64,000 nucleotides of DNA, from contig CAKTDV010000003.1 in assembly GCA_934546745.1 (NCBI GenBank), positions 62,001-126,000 of the forward strand, read 5' to 3'. Every line of letters starts with the position of its first letter. The first letter of the stretch is position 1. Under the pieces are notes generated by a model. That model had not been told where the DNA came from, made no database searches, and was given only the letters and a program-made list of their open reading frames with translations. Shown in pieces: positions 62,826-64,000 of this stretch. The translations under genes and the position numbers were made by a program. Source of the DNA: an uncultured Desulfovibrio sp. GTDB taxonomy: Bacteria; Desulfobacterota; Desulfovibrionia; Desulfovibrionales; Desulfovibrionaceae.

Positions 62826-64000
62826 ATGGCACAGACGCTTGCCCAGAAGATTTTGCAAGCCCATACGGATGACGAGATCCGCGGCGACGGCCAGATTGTG
62901 CGGTGCCGTTTGTCCGGGGTGCTTGCCAATGACATTACCGGCCCTCTGGCGATCAAGTCGTTTTACGGCATGGGAGCGGCGAAGGTCTTTGACAGGGACA
63001 AAATCTTTCTTGTCATGGATCATTTCACGCCCCAGAAAGACATCGATTCCGCCAACCAGGTCATGGTGAGCCGCCGCTTTGCGCGGGAACAGGATCTCAT
63101 GCACTATTACGAGGGCGGCGACTGTGGCGTGGAACACACCCTGCTGCCGGAACGCGGCCTTGTCGGGCCAGGAGATGTGCTTATCGGCGCGGACAGCCAT
63201 ACGTGCACCTATGGCGGCATTGCCGCCTTCGCCACGGGCATGGGTTCCACGGACATTGCCGCTGGCATGGCGCTGGGCGAGACGTGGATCAAGGTGCCCG
63301 CGACCATCCGCGTGAACATCACAGGGGAAATGGGGCGCTGGATGCGCGGCAAGGATTTGATGCTGCTGCTGATCAAGGCCATCGGCGTGGACGGGGCCCT
63401 GTACAGGGCGCTGGAATTCGGCGGCCCGGTGGTGGACGCGCTGCCCGTAGAAGGCCGCCTGACCATGTCCAACATGGCCATCGAGGCCGGCGGCAAGGCG
63501 GGCCTGTTCGCCGTGGACGATCTGACCCGGCGGTACTGCGCCGAACACGGCCGCACGGGCGACATACCGGATCTGCGCGCGGACGACGGGGCAAGCTATG
63601 AGCGCGTCGTCGATATTGACGTGACAGGTCAGGAACCCGTGGTCGCCTGTCCGCATCTGCCGTCCAATGTGAAAAACGTCTCCCAATGCCGCAACCTGCC
63701 CGTGCAGCAGGTCGTCATCGGTTCCTGCACCAACGGCCGTATCAGCGACATGCGCGATGCCGCGGAAGTTCTCCGGGGCCGCAAGGTGGCAAAACACCTG
63801 CGGTGCGTGGTACTGCCCTCCACGCCCGCCGTCTGGAAACAGTGCCTCAGGGAAGGCCTGATGGAAATCTTCATGGATGCCGGCTGCATCGTCGGCCCCT
63901 GCACCTGCGGGCCCTGCCTCGGCGGGCATATGGGTATTCTGGGGGACGGCGAACGCGCCATTGCCACGACCAACCGCAATTTCCGCGGCCGCATGGGCAG
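62826..64000 (+). CDS. leuC: 3-isopropylmalate dehydratase large subunit (5' part; runs off window)
   Basis: 391 codons are visible and the frame is still open at the edge. Aconitase-family enzyme converting 2- to 3-isopropylmalate with a [4Fe-4S] cluster. VMDHFTPQKDIDSANQ, GADSHTCTYGGIAAFATGMG, VIGSCTNGRISD and GCIVGPCTCGPCLGGH include three cluster cysteines. The MAQTLAQKILQAH start and overall pattern match the shorter bacterial/archaeal LeuC type (about 420 residues), so only the last few dozen residues are missing. ATG 62826 follows AAGGAG by eight bases; ATG 62805 is in frame but poorer. The small subunit leuD should follow. Confidence 0.94.
   Translation, partial: MAQTLAQKILQAHTDDEIRGDGQIVRCRLSGVLANDITGPLAIKSFYGMGAAKVFDRDKIFLVMDHFTPQKDIDSANQVMVSRRFAREQDLMHYYEGGDCGVEHTLLPERGLVGPGDVLIGADSHTCTYGGIAAFATGMGSTDIAAGMALGETWIKVPATIRVNITGEMGRWMRGKDLMLLLIKAIGVDGALYRALEFGGPVVDALPVEGRLTMSNMAIEAGGKAGLFAVDDLTRRYCAEHGRTGDIPDLRADDGASYERVVDIDVTGQEPVVACPHLPSNVKNVSQCRNLPVQQVVIGSCTNGRISDMRDAAEVLRGRKVAKHLRCVVLPSTPAVWKQCLREGLMEIFMDAGCIVGPCTCGPCLGGHMGILGDGERAIATTNRNFRGRMG

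Overview
The window looks like chromosome from a high-GC sulfate reducer of the Desulfovibrionaceae. Three things point there: an aldehyde oxidoreductase (Mop) whose eight iron-sulfur cysteines fall at the positions known from Desulfovibrio gigas, a TunR-type tungstate/molybdate regulator (a family described from sulfate reducers), and a probable selenoprotein. No insertion sequence, prophage or CRISPR array is visible. Most genes are housekeeping and tightly packed; about 81 features are listed.

Layout. 1-923: end-truncated membrane-anchored protein, then tRNA-Arg(ACG), both on minus. 1.2-2.1 kb: tandem pair of A-type iron-sulfur carrier (IscA/HesB) genes; the second has an in-frame TGA exactly where the first conserved cysteine should be, followed by a SECIS-like hairpin. 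2.2-11.2 kb: mfd, two SurA-like chaperones, a RodZ-like protein, priA. 11.3-18.8 kb: FadL-type porin, unknown membrane protein, two cysteine-rich proteins, pgi and a sigma-54-type two-component pair. 19-26.5 kb: molybdenum hydroxylase cluster (MoeA-like protein, mop, xdhC, a MocA-HD fusion, a histidine phosphatase, a YqaA-like protein). 26.5-34.4 kb: a large alpha-2-macroglobulin that has lost its thioester cysteine, paired with pbpC.

34.6-41.5 kb: divergent phosphate locus. phoB-phoR-pstB-phoU reads left and pstS-pstC-pstA reads right; each side is preceded by a recognisable Pho box with 11-bp period. 41.5-48.9 kb: accessory island made of a MalT-like LuxR regulator (minus) and a divergent six-gene operon of secreted or membrane proteins of unknown function (plus). 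Its first protein carries a segment resembling the mannan-binding lectin MVL, and its last two are paralogues. This is the best candidate here for an undescribed system.

49-52.4 kb (minus): greA, an AI-2E-family permease, a D,D-carboxypeptidase, tatA and an ACT-domain protein. greA is preceded by a promoter and then an intrinsic terminator inside its own leader. 52.6-57.7 kb (plus): lysylphosphatidylglycerol-synthase-like membrane protein, tunR, moaC, lgt, infA and an unknown gene, then tRNA-Leu(UAA). 58-64 kb: DUF457-type membrane protein (minus), psd-pssA, leuA, and leuC running off the edge.

Connections: molybdenum is a recurring theme (moeA-like, mop, xdhC, mocA, tunR, moaC), and several of these genes have palindromes or structured leaders. 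Starts were moved from the longest open frame wherever a Shine-Dalgarno sequence or family alignment supported it; each case is stated. All family assignments come from reading motifs by eye; no database search was run.
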